Notes under the pieces: generated by a model | Databases searched by the model: none | Seen by the model: only the letters and a program-made list of their open reading frames with translations | Told to the model about the DNA's origin: nothing | NCBI GenBank assembly: GCA_963920635.1 | Contig: OY987307.1 | Location: 19,545,735-19,609,734 of the forward strand | Direction: 5' to 3' | Length of the DNA stretch: 64,000 nt | From: Pseudeuparius sepicola | Lineage: Eukaryota; Arthropoda; Insecta; Coleoptera; Anthribidae | Part shown: piece by piece, positions 22,353 to 32,965 of the stretch | How positions within the stretch are numbered: position 1 is the first letter of the stretch | How the letters are laid out: every line of letters starts with the position of its first letter | Translations under genes and position numbers: made by a program

Positions 22353-23795
22353 AGTCCTCCTGTATATTTCTCCCATGCCATGTTTAGGCACAGCCAACTC
22401 TAGGGAAAGCCTTGAAGTATAGAAAACTGGCAACAAGGGATGCGGGTCCACGTCGCGCGTGCCCTGACACTCCCTGTCAGTTGATTTTACAAGAAATTTA
22501 CCAGAATTAATTTGTGTAGTGCGGGTAGTGCTATCGTCGCCAGATTGCTACGACGAGGCAGTGTGTCTCTGGGTGGAAAAAGACAGCCCGAAGTGGCGAC
22601 AGCTTTTTTATAAATTTGTTTTGTTTGTGAAAAAATGAAAGAATTCTCTAAAAGTTCGAAGTGAAGAATCGTTTCTTTACAATTTCAAGCCTCAAGATGC
22701 CTAGAACCGTCGAGGGAAGCTAGAACTTAGTTATATACCTGGCTGTAAGTCGAATCGTAATAATAAATTTAAGTAGCTATATGTTTTCTTTGCTTGACGA
22801 CAAGCGGTCAACTTGTATTCGTTTTGGGCTTTCCAAAGGACGAAAATTTAAGAATAAAATGATTAGGGGCCAATTGCATAGACCAATTAAAGTAGCTACC
22901 CTTTAAAATTAAAGCAGCTTTCTAACAATCCAACCAATGTTTATATTGTTGCAAAAGTTTCTTTACCTATAATGTTAAAGTCAAAAGATAATTTACTTGA
23001 ATGTATTATGAAATTGACCATAACTGCCATTTCAGTCACAACATGCCGTTCTCTGTTCGCTTGTTGTTTGTATTTTTATGAAAATTTAACCATAAGGGAA
23101 GATAGGTAATCATCATTTGCCTGGTGGCGCACTTTGCGAAAAATTCTCAAAAAAATTCGACTTACAACAAAATCTAGTCACCTCTATTTGCCCAAATTTA
23201 CCATATTATTATTTGTCGAAAATGTACCTATCCACACCGACCACACCAGGAATCGTACTTATTATACTTATACTTCTGTGTTTAATTTGTTACTTGTTAC
23301 TGCTTTTATTGTTTGTAAACAAACGTAACAAAGTTTACAAATGTATCTAATTATAATTAAAAAGGGGGTTGAACATTTATTACAAAAGATAAACTAAGCC
23401 AAAGGGCAGACTGCTCTATACTGCATAGACCCGTTGAACCGTCCCGCTGCGGCGTTGCCACATGTTTGCACCGGGCTTGTAAGCTTCAGAAGGTTGTGGT
23501 TTAGGATTTCTATCTTGTTTGACATAAAAAAATAAACAAAAATTATTATTGTTTTTCTAAAGATGTCGAGCTAGTTGCTTTAATAAAACCAACAATGTTT
23601 ATTGGGTAGCCTGATATACAGGTTTGTGGTATTTACTTGGGTATATTTTAGATGTATCGTAGGCGAATCCTTGGTGTATGGTTTGGGCAATTATGTAAAC
23701 CTTTTAGCGCTGGAAATAAAATATAATAACATATTTAGTTAATTCTCAGATTTTATTTTGCGATATCTGATCCCATATTCTCTGACTAAACTTTA
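22353..23795. other. Non-coding
   Basis: No gene recognised. 22440-22610 is GC-richer and unique. Reading frames near 23117-23350 overlap each other and have no recognisable domain. Confidence 0.4.
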
Positions 23796-24390
23796 TACAG
23801 GGTGCCCAATTTATATGGAATAATGGATATACCTTTCTAAATACACCTTGTTATAAAAAATGTTTCAGACAAGAGTTTTTCTGTTGATCTCTCTGCATAT
23901 TTTAGTGACTTTGAATTTATTTGGGAGCCAGTCATTTCGCTGTCATGGCAACCAACTTTGTTTTTTTAAATGGCACCATACACTTTTCTGTTCAAATTTG
24001 GTGTCGGCTCCATATTGTGCATACGAACATGTAAAATTTCATTGAAATCGCATAAGAAAATTTTTGAGAAAAAGTAGAATTTCTGCAAGTACGACAAAAT
24101 TTAAATTCGAGAGCGTTGCCTATAAGAAGTAGGCCATGCCTAATGAAAATTTTGACATTTTTGCATAACGCTCTCGAATTTAAAGGAGCTGACTCCAAAT
24201 TTGAAAAGAGTATGGTGCCATTTAAAAATCAAAGTTGGTTGCCACAGCAACGAAATCACTGGCTCCCAAAAAAATTCATGGTCACCAAAATATGCAGAAA
24301 GAACTGAAAAACTCTTGTCTGAAACATTTTTTATACAAGGTGTCTTTAAAAAGTTACATCCATTATTCCATCTAAATTGGGCACCCTGTA
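23796..24390. mobile_element. Foldback element with TACAGGGTGCCCAAT ends
   Basis: The ends TACAGGGTGCCCAATTTA and its inverse sit between TTA at 23793-23795 and TTA at 24391-24393. The arms pair over most of their length and meet at AAATTCGAGAGCGTT (about 24103-24118) and its inverse (24166-24181), leaving a ~47-bp loop. The left arm is about 90 bp longer. It is non-coding. This is the best-delimited member of the many TACAGGGTG-ended fragments in the window. Confidence 0.85.
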
Positions 24391-24392
24391 TT

Positions 24393-25830
24393 ATCATACT
24401 TTGCAAAGTGGAGACATGTAGTAGATATATCCGATTCACGAATTGCCTTTTATTGGAAAAATAATATCTATACCAAAAATGTAGGAAGACAAAACCGAGC
24501 GTTTTTTAACCTTTCTTGAAACGAATGTCCCTCATGAACAACCACTTGGATGTAAGTTTGGACACAAATTAATAGAATGATAAAGCTAGTGATATAAAAC
24601 AGTTCTTACAAAGTTTCGAGTTTTTACAATTTTCAGAAATTTCATAAATATTAAAAATTGGCAAAAAAACTAAATATTTTAGTAGAGGGTTCAAATTTGG
24701 TTTACGTAAAATTGAAAAAGAAATAACTTTTTCAAGTAGAACTTTTTGATATTTTAACAAATAAACCCATTTTTGCCGATATAGTTTTTTAAACCACATT
24801 TGAGTAGGTCATTTTTCATCTTTTTTAAAGCAAAAGGTAACCCCAAAATTAAATTTCAAAATAAAACGTTAATTAAAAATTTCCCCCCTATGATGCGAAC
24901 TTTTTGGAGGACACTGTATAACTTAAAAATTTGTAACAGTTCGGTTATAAAACTTTTAGTTATTCTCCATCAATTTTAGGCCGCCATTTTAGAGGCTTCG
25001 GCTCTTAATTTTTCAACTTACACAAAGTATTGCACAGCAAATGAATTCCCAAATCCACTTAGTAATTATTTAAAGTTGGTTTTGGATAAATTGAAAGATT
25101 TTAATTTTTTATATTCGTGAATAAATTCTAAAAGAAAGTATTAATTTTTGCTTGTTTTGGAGGCCCATTCGTTTTTTGGAGGTATTTGTAGAAAATCCTA
25201 ATAGTTTTTTGGAGGTATTTGTATTAAGTTTAGAGAAAATCCTAAGCCGCATAGAAAGTTTCACCCACTACGGCACAAACAACATACTTACAAATATTAT
25301 ACTGTCTTATAAGATACCGTGTACGAGTACCTCCATTATACTTGCACACCTAATAAGACATTTCATTTGATTATAAGTGTCACATTCTTGTGTAGTCACT
25401 TCTATACAAACACAATAAATTTTGCACTAAAAAAAGGAAGAGAGCAACGTATAATATGGAAAGGGACAGACCTTATTTATACTACTAGTTTCTACTCGTA
25501 TAATTTAGTTGTAGAAATATTTAGAGAACCTTTATAAATAGCCTCATAAAGGAAACTGTAAACTATTAGAAACTTTTGTTCAAATACCTTATGTTTTATA
25601 ATAGTCTCTATAAGAGTAACGGCAGTATTCTTGCAGAATTCATTACAAATTCTTAATTCATATAAAGTCACTAAAACCAGTAATGGTAACCGCTATATGA
25701 TCCTCAATTTAAGCTCTGTAAGCGCTGTGTTAGAGTACTCAGGACGTTTTTAGTAAATAAGACTTTAGAATATACCTTGGTAGCAGAAATATTTTAAGAC
25801 CATTTATAACACTTAAAATGTTCATTGGGG
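24393..25830. other. Non-coding
   Basis: No gene. A GTTTTTTGGAGGTATTTGTA direct repeat occurs at about 25170 and 25204. 25500-25770 is rich in TATAA words like the dispersed AT-rich family. Confidence 0.4.
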
Positions 25831-26202
25831 GGTAAACTACAATAATTATTTTCAAAGATATGAACAACTTTTAAAGGGAAAAGTTGTTTGGAATAAGGAG
25901 TTATGCCGCAGAATCCCAATTTTGGGGCGGCTCGGCCTATTTTGATTATTTGTGCGATATTTTTCTATTTTCACCTGTTTAGTTAAAACTAAGTTATACC
26001 TAATATAAAAAGACAAATTATTGTTATTTCCTAAGATTGCATTACAATAATAACAATATTAAAATACCTAATAATGAAAAGAGAAAATAATCAAAGTAGG
26101 AAGAGCCGCCTCAACATTGGGGTTCTGGCATAACTCATTATCCCAAACAACTTTTCCTTATAAAAGTTGTTCATATCTTTGAAAATAATTATTGTAGTTT
26201 CC
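25831..26202. repeat. Inverted repeat, ~130-150-bp arms
   Basis: The left arm (25831-25977) begins GGTAAACTACAATAATTA and includes a GGCGGCTCGGCCTA block. The right arm (about 26075-26202) is its inverse with scattered mismatches. The spacer is about 100 bp. A CACCCTGTA terminus follows at about 26234, so a TACAGGGTG-ended foldback with a lost left end is likely. Confidence 0.75.
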
Positions 26203-26531
26203 TCTTGGGCATATTTTTCAATTTACCTCCACAACACCCTGTATATTGATTAATTCCGACATGTATCCAGGGACACCATCGTATAATAGAGATTTCAGTT
26301 GCCTATCCAAATATGGAAAAGAAAGTTGGGCTTCACTTTCAAAAAAAGTGGGGTCAGATCCGGAACTTTTTTGTTTGATGCTCGATTGTTTTTTGACAGC
26401 AGATTCTGAAAATTTGGAAGAAATTAGTACAGAAGTGCTTTTTCTCCGGTTAAAATACCTTAAAATTAAGAAAATAAATGGGGGTGGTACTTGTTGGGGG
26501 GGTCACCCTGTACAACGCAAATCGAGACGCT
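26203..26531. other. Non-coding between two CACCCTGTA ends
   Basis: It lies between CACCCTGTA motifs at about 26234 and 26505. The + strand frame from 26246 is open but has no recognisable domain and runs into the next element's GC-rich end. Confidence 0.4.
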
Positions 26532-26539
26532 ATTTTGTA

Positions 26540-27642
26540 GGGGTTCGTACTTTTCGGCGCGGCCAATTCGGCGCCAACGTTTCGGCGCGGCCGTTTCGGC
26601 GCAGAGACAGTTCGGCGCGGGACGGTTCGGCGCGAGATATTGTTGTAACATAAAGTACCCCAAACAATAGCTACCTACAGCATATTATAATAGCATATTT
26701 TTGTTGCTTCTCAGAAATAAATTAGAAAAGGAAATGTAACGTGAATACCACTTTTCTTTTCGTTTAGATGTTGATAGTTCTGTAATATTTTTCGTTACAA
26801 TTTTGACGCTTTTAGACACCTTGCCCAGCAGGGACTTAGACAGAGATACAACAACGAACCAGATTTTGCCCTACAAGCTAGAATGATTCTGAGTCTGGCA
26901 TATGTTCCACCTAACCAGTTGGATAACGCTGTTGATCAGCTTTCGAACAATATACCAAACGAGCTGCAAGGGCTTATGAACTGGTTTGAAGACAATTACA
27001 TAGGCAGACCAGGAAGAAGAGGAAATATGAGGCGCCCTCCCATATTCAGCGTGGAAATGTGGAACCTTCATGAAAGGGTTTTGCAGGGGATAGATCGAAC
27101 CAACAACCATTCAGAAGTAGCAAATAGAAGACTGCAAAACGAATTGGGGATGGACCACCCAACAATATGGCGGTTCATCGATTCGTTGAGAAAAATCCAG
27201 AGTGGCCGGGATTTGTATTTAGAACAGATTGTCGCAGGCCATGAACCAGCTCAGAAGCTGAGAAAATATAGAGAAGCTGACGAAAGGATATGCCGGTTGG
27301 TAACCGACTTTGAAAACCGGAATATCCTGGACTTTTTGAGAGGTATCGCCCATAATTTCGAGATGGGACTGAATTGATGCTTTCTATAAATATTTTCCAG
27401 TGTATATATTTACATATTATGACCACGTACTTTTTGTATTTCTCTTTTTATGTATACGTAATTTTATTTTTTGTGTACATAAATTTTTCCGAATTAACTA
27501 CCATCTATTTATTTTATTATTCCTGAAAAATTGGCGCCGAATCGGCCGCGCCGGACCGGTCTCGCCGAACTGTCTCCTCACGAAGAATCGCCCGCGCCGA
27601 AACAGCCGCGCCGAATCGACGGCGCCGAACTGTCCTGGACCC
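26540..27642 (+). mobile_element. Mutator-like element with TTCGGCGC-repeat ends
   Basis: ATTTTGTA occurs at 26532-26539 and again at 27643-27650 as an 8-bp target duplication. The element starts GGGGTTCGTACTTTTCGGCG, and its right end reads, inverted, GGGTCCAGGACAGTTCGGCG. Inside both ends, TTCGGCGC/GGCCG words repeat about five times (26555-26635 and 27535-27630), making GC-rich subterminal arrays. The interior carries a transposase C-terminal region. The 8-bp duplication, long repeated ends and the protein together support a MULE, perhaps of the Phantom type. At 1.1 kb it is internally deleted. Confidence 0.88.
26797..27377 (+). pseudogene. MULE transposase C-terminal remnant
   Basis: The frame is open from about 26797 to the stop at 27375-27377. 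It reads FRHLAQQGLRQRYNNEPDFA, ILSLAYVPPNQLDNAV, a WFEDNYIGR block, then WNLHERVLQGIDRTNNHSEV, NRRLQNELGMDHPTIWRFID and a final KYREADERI. From memory, the order (LAFVP-like block, W..Y.G, RTNN.vE..H, LG..HP.iW.fi..l) is that of insect MULE transposases downstream of the DDE core. The catalytic domain and any FLYWCH zinc finger are missing, so it cannot transpose itself. The true start is not the internal Met at 26883, because similarity continues upstream of it. Confidence 0.82.
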
Positions 27643-27650
27643 ATTTTGTA

Positions 27651-28255
27651 TTGTTTGGACAGGCATTCAAAACTAGGTCGGCACATTAGTAATTCCGTCC
27701 CCTTAATCTACGCTAAACCTGAAATCTCACGAGTCCCGCCTCGTTACCGTCGTCGTTCCGTTCATTCTCCTGCAACCCATTACGGGGCGATTTTTCGAAA
27801 TTCGCGCATTGTCTCGATTGCGCGTACGTTAATATGGCCCGGCGCGTAGGCAGCAATAATTCTATCAGTACGAACACACAGGCAGCGTGATTTTACATAT
27901 ATGGCGCTGGCGGAACACTAAAACAATAACGCGGAGCGGTAAATAAATCCATAGCCAGATTGGATCTCGGCCCCGCGCTGCGAGCCGAGGGGCCGTTCTC
28001 GTGTGGACGTTTTCGTGTTGTCGAGGCGCGTACGGAGGCGATGCTGGGGGCAGATAGTGCGTCGCCGAGAGCACGTTTTCCCGGTTAAATTCTAATTTCG
28101 ACGGAAAAGATGATATTCGGCCCGAGTTATCGGGTCTCGCTTGGGAAATATCTCATATTCATGACTCGAGTTTCTACAACGTCTACGAACTGCGTTTTGC
28201 TGTTGAAGCGAACTCGAGTTTACTTTAGTGGCATAGTGTTTCACGGAAAAACCAA
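27651..28255. promoter_or_regulatory. GC-rich unique segment, possibly regulatory
   Basis: 27770-28090 is CG-dense (CGCGCGTAC, GGCCCGGCGCG, GGCCCCGCGCTGCGAGCC) in an AT-rich setting and shows no transposon features. No coding frame is convincing. It is comparable to the islands at 14.56 and 52.84 kb. Confidence 0.3.
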
Positions 28256-28263
28256 AATAAATC

Positions 28264-28590
28264 TTAAATAAAAGTAAAAAAATATTTTTAAAAAAAGCTT
28301 TTATTTAAATGCGCTAAAAATAATAAAATAATCTTTTCTTTTAAAACTTTTACTATCAACTTATAACGTCATTCCACAATTTATATGATATAAAAGCTTG
28401 TCGCGAGATTTAAGTAGTGGTATTTACTTAGTTTGAAAACTTAAATCTCGCGACAAGCTTTTATATCATATAAATTGTGGAATGACGTTATAAGTTGATA
28501 GTAAAAGTTTTAAAAGAAAAGATTATTTTATTCTTTTTAGCGCATTTAAATAAAAGCTTTTTTTAAAAATATTTTTTTACTTTTAATTTA
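28264..28590. repeat. Near-perfect 151-bp hairpin (foldback), copy 2 of module
   Basis: Arms 28264-28414 and 28440-28590 are inverse copies with very few differences, around a 25-bp loop. They include CTTGTCGCGAGATTTAAG at the base of the loop and AAGCTTTTATTTAAATGC outside. Transcription would yield a long hairpin RNA. The outer arm resembles the end of the neighbouring repeat (TTAAATAAAAGCTTTTAAAA at 29150-29170). Confidence 0.9.
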
Positions 28591-29170
28591 TTTTGTAATT
28601 TTTAGTTTGGCCAGGTATCTGAGTCTATTCATCTCAGTTAACGCATCATTGTTGCAAGGTCGTTTGCCGGTTAGTTTAGAACAGTCTAGCTCTTCAATGA
28701 GGAGACCTTCTAATGACCATCTTGGGTGTTCCGCCATGTTGGATTTAGAATGACGTCACACATATAATCATGCATTGTCATCCAAATTAAACGTGTGTAC
28801 AAAATTTCAGCTCGATCGGTTGAAATTTAACTAGTCCGCCATCTTGAGTGTTCCGCCATGTTGGATTTAGAATGACGTCACACATATAATCATGCATTGT
28901 CATCCAAATTAAACGTGTGTACAAAATTTCAGCTCGATCGGTTGAAATTTAACTAGTCCGCCATCTTGGGTGATCCGCCATGTTGGATTTAGAATGACGT
29001 CACACATATAATCATGCATTGTCATCCAAATTAAACGTGTGTACAAAATTTCAGCTCGATCGGTTGAAGATATCTGCTTCAAAATTGAGTTGCAAGATTC
29101 CACCCGAACAAATTACATACATACATACATACATACATACATTGCAAGTTAAATAAAAGCTTTTAAAAAC
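28591..29170 (+). repeat. Composite repeat with 3 x 122-bp tandem and ACAT tract
   Basis: Units starting CCATCTTGGGTG at 28717, 28839 and 28961 repeat with a 122-bp period and are almost identical. Each holds GCCATGTTGGATTTAG, TGACGTCACAC and AAAATTTCAGCTCGATCGG. They are followed by GCAAGATTCCACCC, a (ACAT)n tract (about 29115-29142) and GTTAAATAAAAGCTTTTAAA. It is the same series as at 19560-19960, where the unit is single. Confidence 0.85.
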
Positions 29171-29258
29171 GGGGCCGTGCGTGAGATATAAAACCCAACG
29201 TTATTAATTCGCGTTACAATGGACTTTTCAATCTCTGCAGTTTGGGATCACACTTTGT

Positions 29259-29352
29259 AGCCCCTCCCCACACAAGCTTGTGGTTGCTTGTAGCGAACTC
29301 CTATTAGTTTGGAGTATTCTGAGGGCGAGAGTTATTATTATTATTATTAAAG
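29259..29352 (+). repeat. Short (TTA)n-tailed repeat, copy 2
   Basis: It reads CCCCTCCCCACACAAGCTTG, GTGGTTGCTTGTAGCG, TTTGGAGTATTCTGAGGGCG and then (TTA)n. It matches 8088-8176 (inverted) and 48766-48880. No LINE has inserted in this copy's tail. Confidence 0.65.
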
Positions 29353-29901
29353 CATTCACTACTTGATTTTCAATCGTAGCATGTCTTTCTCCCTGCGTCA
29401 CTCTGCGGTATAATATTTGTGCATGGACCAGCTGAAAACGTATCCTATAATACGTATAGGTATTAACTCAAATACTAATAGTAATAGGCGATTTCTGGGA
29501 TTACGAGGCGTCCCGTTATAATACTGAAAAGACGTACCTAGATCATTTCCAAAGAATATCTTCTCCGCCGGAAGCCCTTTGGGTTCATGACCAATGGGAA
29601 TGACATAATACAATCTATCGACCACGGCATCATTTAATGTGGACGTAAAATCGTCACCTTGTCTATATGGATGTAAGATTAGCGAGTGTAAAAGTATTTA
29701 CAAGAAAAAGCGATAATGGGGAAGCCCTCAAAATCAACAAAAAAGTAGCAACAGTATACACGTGTTTCACACTATTTGGCAATGATCCGCATGGTGTAAC
29801 GTTATCTAAATCAAAGAGAGAGGCATGATTTGGGAAGCAACAAATGAAGTCCAGGCAGGAGCCAACAGCACATTTGCAGCTTCAGTCAGTCGGGATTTAG
29901 G
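29353..29901. other. Non-coding
   Basis: No gene recognised. The short - strand frame at 29398-29625 has no identifiable domain. Confidence 0.4.
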
Positions 29902-29910
29902 GCTTGTACT

Positions 29911-31131
29911 CGAGGCCAACGATAAAGACAGGCCACGGCGCTAACGCATAATCGCGTAGTCACGTGACCAACTTAGTGCTATATAATGAAGGGCATTTTT
30001 GGAGATAAGTAGAAAAGACAAATTTCGTAACAATTTGGCAAGTTTTCTTTCATCTATTACATTATTGGTTTTGTGCATCCAAGCTTTCTCTAATTGTTTT
30101 TTCAAAATTTTCAACCTGCCTCAGCTGTTTTGGGCTGAGAGTTAAACGGCACTCACAATATTTTGGCACTTCTCAAAAATTGTTGGGACATCACCTTCCT
30201 TTAGCTTAGGTGATATTCTCTATAGGTATTTTCCTCCCACTACACATTTGTCCACTTTAATTGTTTCACTTTCTTGAAAATGTGTTAGCCACACATACTT
30301 AAGGGTTTTTTTAGAAATTAAATCTCAGTTGGAATTTGACGAATCCATTTTTGGCGGAAATTATCATCCCGAGGCAAAACAAATGTTTGTTATGGCGACA
30401 CTTTCTTCCTGGCTTTTGTAATATGTATAAATATAATATAAACAGACCCAATATTTGGTATTTAGGTTATTTTTTACGAAATAAAAATGAAAACTAACCT
30501 CAGTAGGTATACTGTAAATACTTATTGACGAGGTCTCAGTTGTTCGGCAGCGTGAAAGACCGAATAGAAACCATATCGGGGCGTGGGTCGACAACGAAAA
30601 TCAACGGTTACAACACTGATTTATTTCGCACAAGGTGAATGGTGAATACAATAAATACACAAACCCGAACGTGGTCAACGGGAACGGCTTCCAGCCACCC
30701 GGACCGTCTGAACTCGCGGATCTCCCGTAAGCAGTTCACCCCTCTGTGAATCAGGCTCCACTGTCCAATACGATCCATGTCCATAATAGTCCATTCCGGA
30801 ATTCCGGGCTCCCTATTCTGTGGTTCGGGGGAGAATTCCCCTTTACAGCGCTCACGCGTCGGTGCGAGCGGCACCAATACTCTTGGACGGCACGACTCCC
30901 ACCCAGAGGCCATAATAACACCTGGGCGGTTCCCCTCCGCCAGGACACACGCGCACTAGACACCAACTTGTTTCTAAAATATAAACTAACACGTTTAAAA
31001 ACAATTTAAACATTTAAAACTTCTCAAAACCCAAGCTGCCGCTTTCAGTTATGTGACAAATGACATGTAACGTCGGCCTAAGATGGTCACGTGATTTTTG
31101 TGCGCCAGGGCCTGTCTTTATAGTAGGCCTT
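29911..31131. mobile_element. 1.2-kb TIR element with 9-bp target duplication
   Basis: GCTTGTACT occurs at 29902-29910 and 31132-31140. Inside, the left end (GGCC-AC-ATAAAGACAGGCC, then GGCGC) is mirrored on the right (GCGCC, GGGCCTGTCTTTAT, GGCC). The inverse pair continues inward with TCACGTGACCA and TGGTCACGTGA. A 9-bp duplication is usual for Mutator-like elements. No transposase is present. The right half holds a GC-rich block that may be a separate LTR. Confidence 0.8.
30541..30949 (-). repeat. Possible solo LTR inside the TIR element
   Basis: On the - strand the block runs from TGTCCTGGCGGAGGGGAACC to CTGCCGAACA, so it begins TGT and ends ACA. It carries a CGAAATAAATCAGTG poly(A)-signal-like stretch near its end and is GC-rich unlike its surroundings. 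Its ~409 bp is a normal LTR length. No target duplication is visible, there is no second copy to compare with, and no primer-binding site is present, so this stays tentative. Confidence 0.3.
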
Positions 31132-31140
31132 GCTTGTACT

Positions 31141-32699
31141 ATAATGTCGTCATGGAGCTTTAGCAGCATCAGCCTAATATCTACATTGCCACGGTATTGT
31201 TAGTATTAGTTTCAACAAACCAAACAACGAGTTTTGCTAGTCCCTCATAAATTGTGCAGGAGCATCAACAGATTGCATTAATATGAAATGTATTTTCACA
31301 ACTTTTCCATACTTATAATACTCTTCCTAGCAATGAATACATTGATCTCGACCCAATAAACATTTTCGGTTTTTACAGTAACAACAACAACTATTAGATT
31401 ACCGAACTTAAATCACTGTTGGTAATTTAATATAGTTGCGGAAATATTTCTGTTACCTTTATAAACCCATTATAACACTTAAATCGAGCAATTTATAAAG
31501 CTCACCAGCACCTATTTTAGTAACTTTATAGGACTTTAAAGTATATACCCTATACTAGAGTAAATATTTCCAACACTTTTATATAACCTACTTAGGTATG
31601 CAACACAGCTACTTTCAGTATTTTTGGTTCTATAAGGTTTGCAGTTATACCCTCATAAACTTTGCCTATAATGGTGTTAGTAATATTTCCATCTTTTAAT
31701 TAATGTTGAGCGTTTACCTTTCCTCTCACTTCAAAATTTTATGGTTGGGCATATCACAGGGCATAATATGTGAATATTTTTGCTAAGTATAATCATAGAT
31801 GTTTGACCGTGAAATTTTACCGGAAAGATGAACCAAATACCTTCAAAAAATTAACTTATTTGTTTGTTTTTCAAAAATTAGAAGAAAGTTTAAAAAAATA
31901 TACCTGTGTCGCATAAAAGTATGTTTTGTTAAAATTTACTAAGAGTAAAATATATACCTAATGCTAATAAATTTCGTAATTGTGGGTCGTGTCGATTCTG
32001 TTCTGAATTTGCATCATGGCGTCTCTTAGTAAATTACCCTGAAAAACTTTGGAGATAATATTATTACTTGGAGTAACTTTACATAAATTGAAACAATGCT
32101 ATAAACCTTCCGTAATATTTTTTTATAAAATTATAAGTTTCCTCCATATTCTTAGGTAATATAATGCTGCCAGTGTTACTATATAAAACCAAAGGTACCA
32201 GTAGTACTACTTTAAAAATAGAGCTATGTTAAAGATGCAATAATTTTATAACCTTCGGTAGGTAAGACGAATTTGACGTTTTGAACCTTAAATGTGTTCT
32301 TCTGTTTTTGTTTTTAATATAGTATGTTTCACTAGGGCGTGGGTCTTATAGCAGTGAATAGACAGACAATAATTTTCAATTTAGTTTAACTCTTTTCACT
32401 TTTACACAATTTCAAACAATTCCTTGTCATTAACATCACATACTTGACTTATTTTTACTTTCCGCCGGTTATTCATTTTTCTTTATTAATATAATGCACT
32501 ACGTCATGCAGACATATCAACAATATTATAAGTGCTTAATCAGCCATCATGAAATCATATTTTTATAAGAGCGATTTATATCACTAAAAGTTGTAAAAGC
32601 CTATATAGTTTTTATTGGTACCAAATTGGCAACCAAAAGGTATATAATGTATTCAGTAAAACACAATTAGCTCCAGGGTTATATATAAGTAATTAGTAA
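31141..32699. other. Non-coding with TATAAC-rich repeat
   Basis: 31340-31700 and 32090-32280 are rich in TTTATAAACC- and TATAAC-type words, as in the dispersed family. No gene is visible. Confidence 0.45.
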
Positions 32700-32965
32700 T
32701 GCTGTTATATAACTCGTTAAATTATAGTTTTATAATATACCTATGTATTGAAAACTCTTATACAAGCAATACAAGCATGTTATATAATATGTTGTGGTTA
32801 CGGTCACTGCAAGTGCTATAAAGGGGTGTAAATGGAAATATTTACACCACTTGTTTACAACCCTAGTACCTACATTGATTTTATACAACTCTATTATAAA
32901 CTCCAACTACTGGAGGTAATGTTAGTGATAACCGGTTCCTTTCATATAACGAAAAATGCTTATTG
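32700..32965 (+). repeat. Dispersed TATAAC-rich repeat, copy 2
   Basis: It aligns with 14260-14540 through GGTCACTGCAAGTGCTATAA, ATATTTACACCACTT, CCCTAGTACCTACATTGATT, TAAACTCCAACTACTGGAGG and GATAACCGGTTCCTTTCATA. Indels differ, for example a GTTAGT insertion before the GATAACCGG block. Confidence 0.75.

Noticed and set aside
22022..22403. Short frames near 22.0-22.4 kb as a small gene
   Set aside because: Overlapping frames exist on both strands, with no motif, no clear start context and no neighbours. Composition alone explains them.
26246..26653. 135-codon + strand frame as a gene
   Set aside because: Its second half runs through the GC-rich end of the Mutator-like element, and the first half has no domain. 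It is a chance frame.
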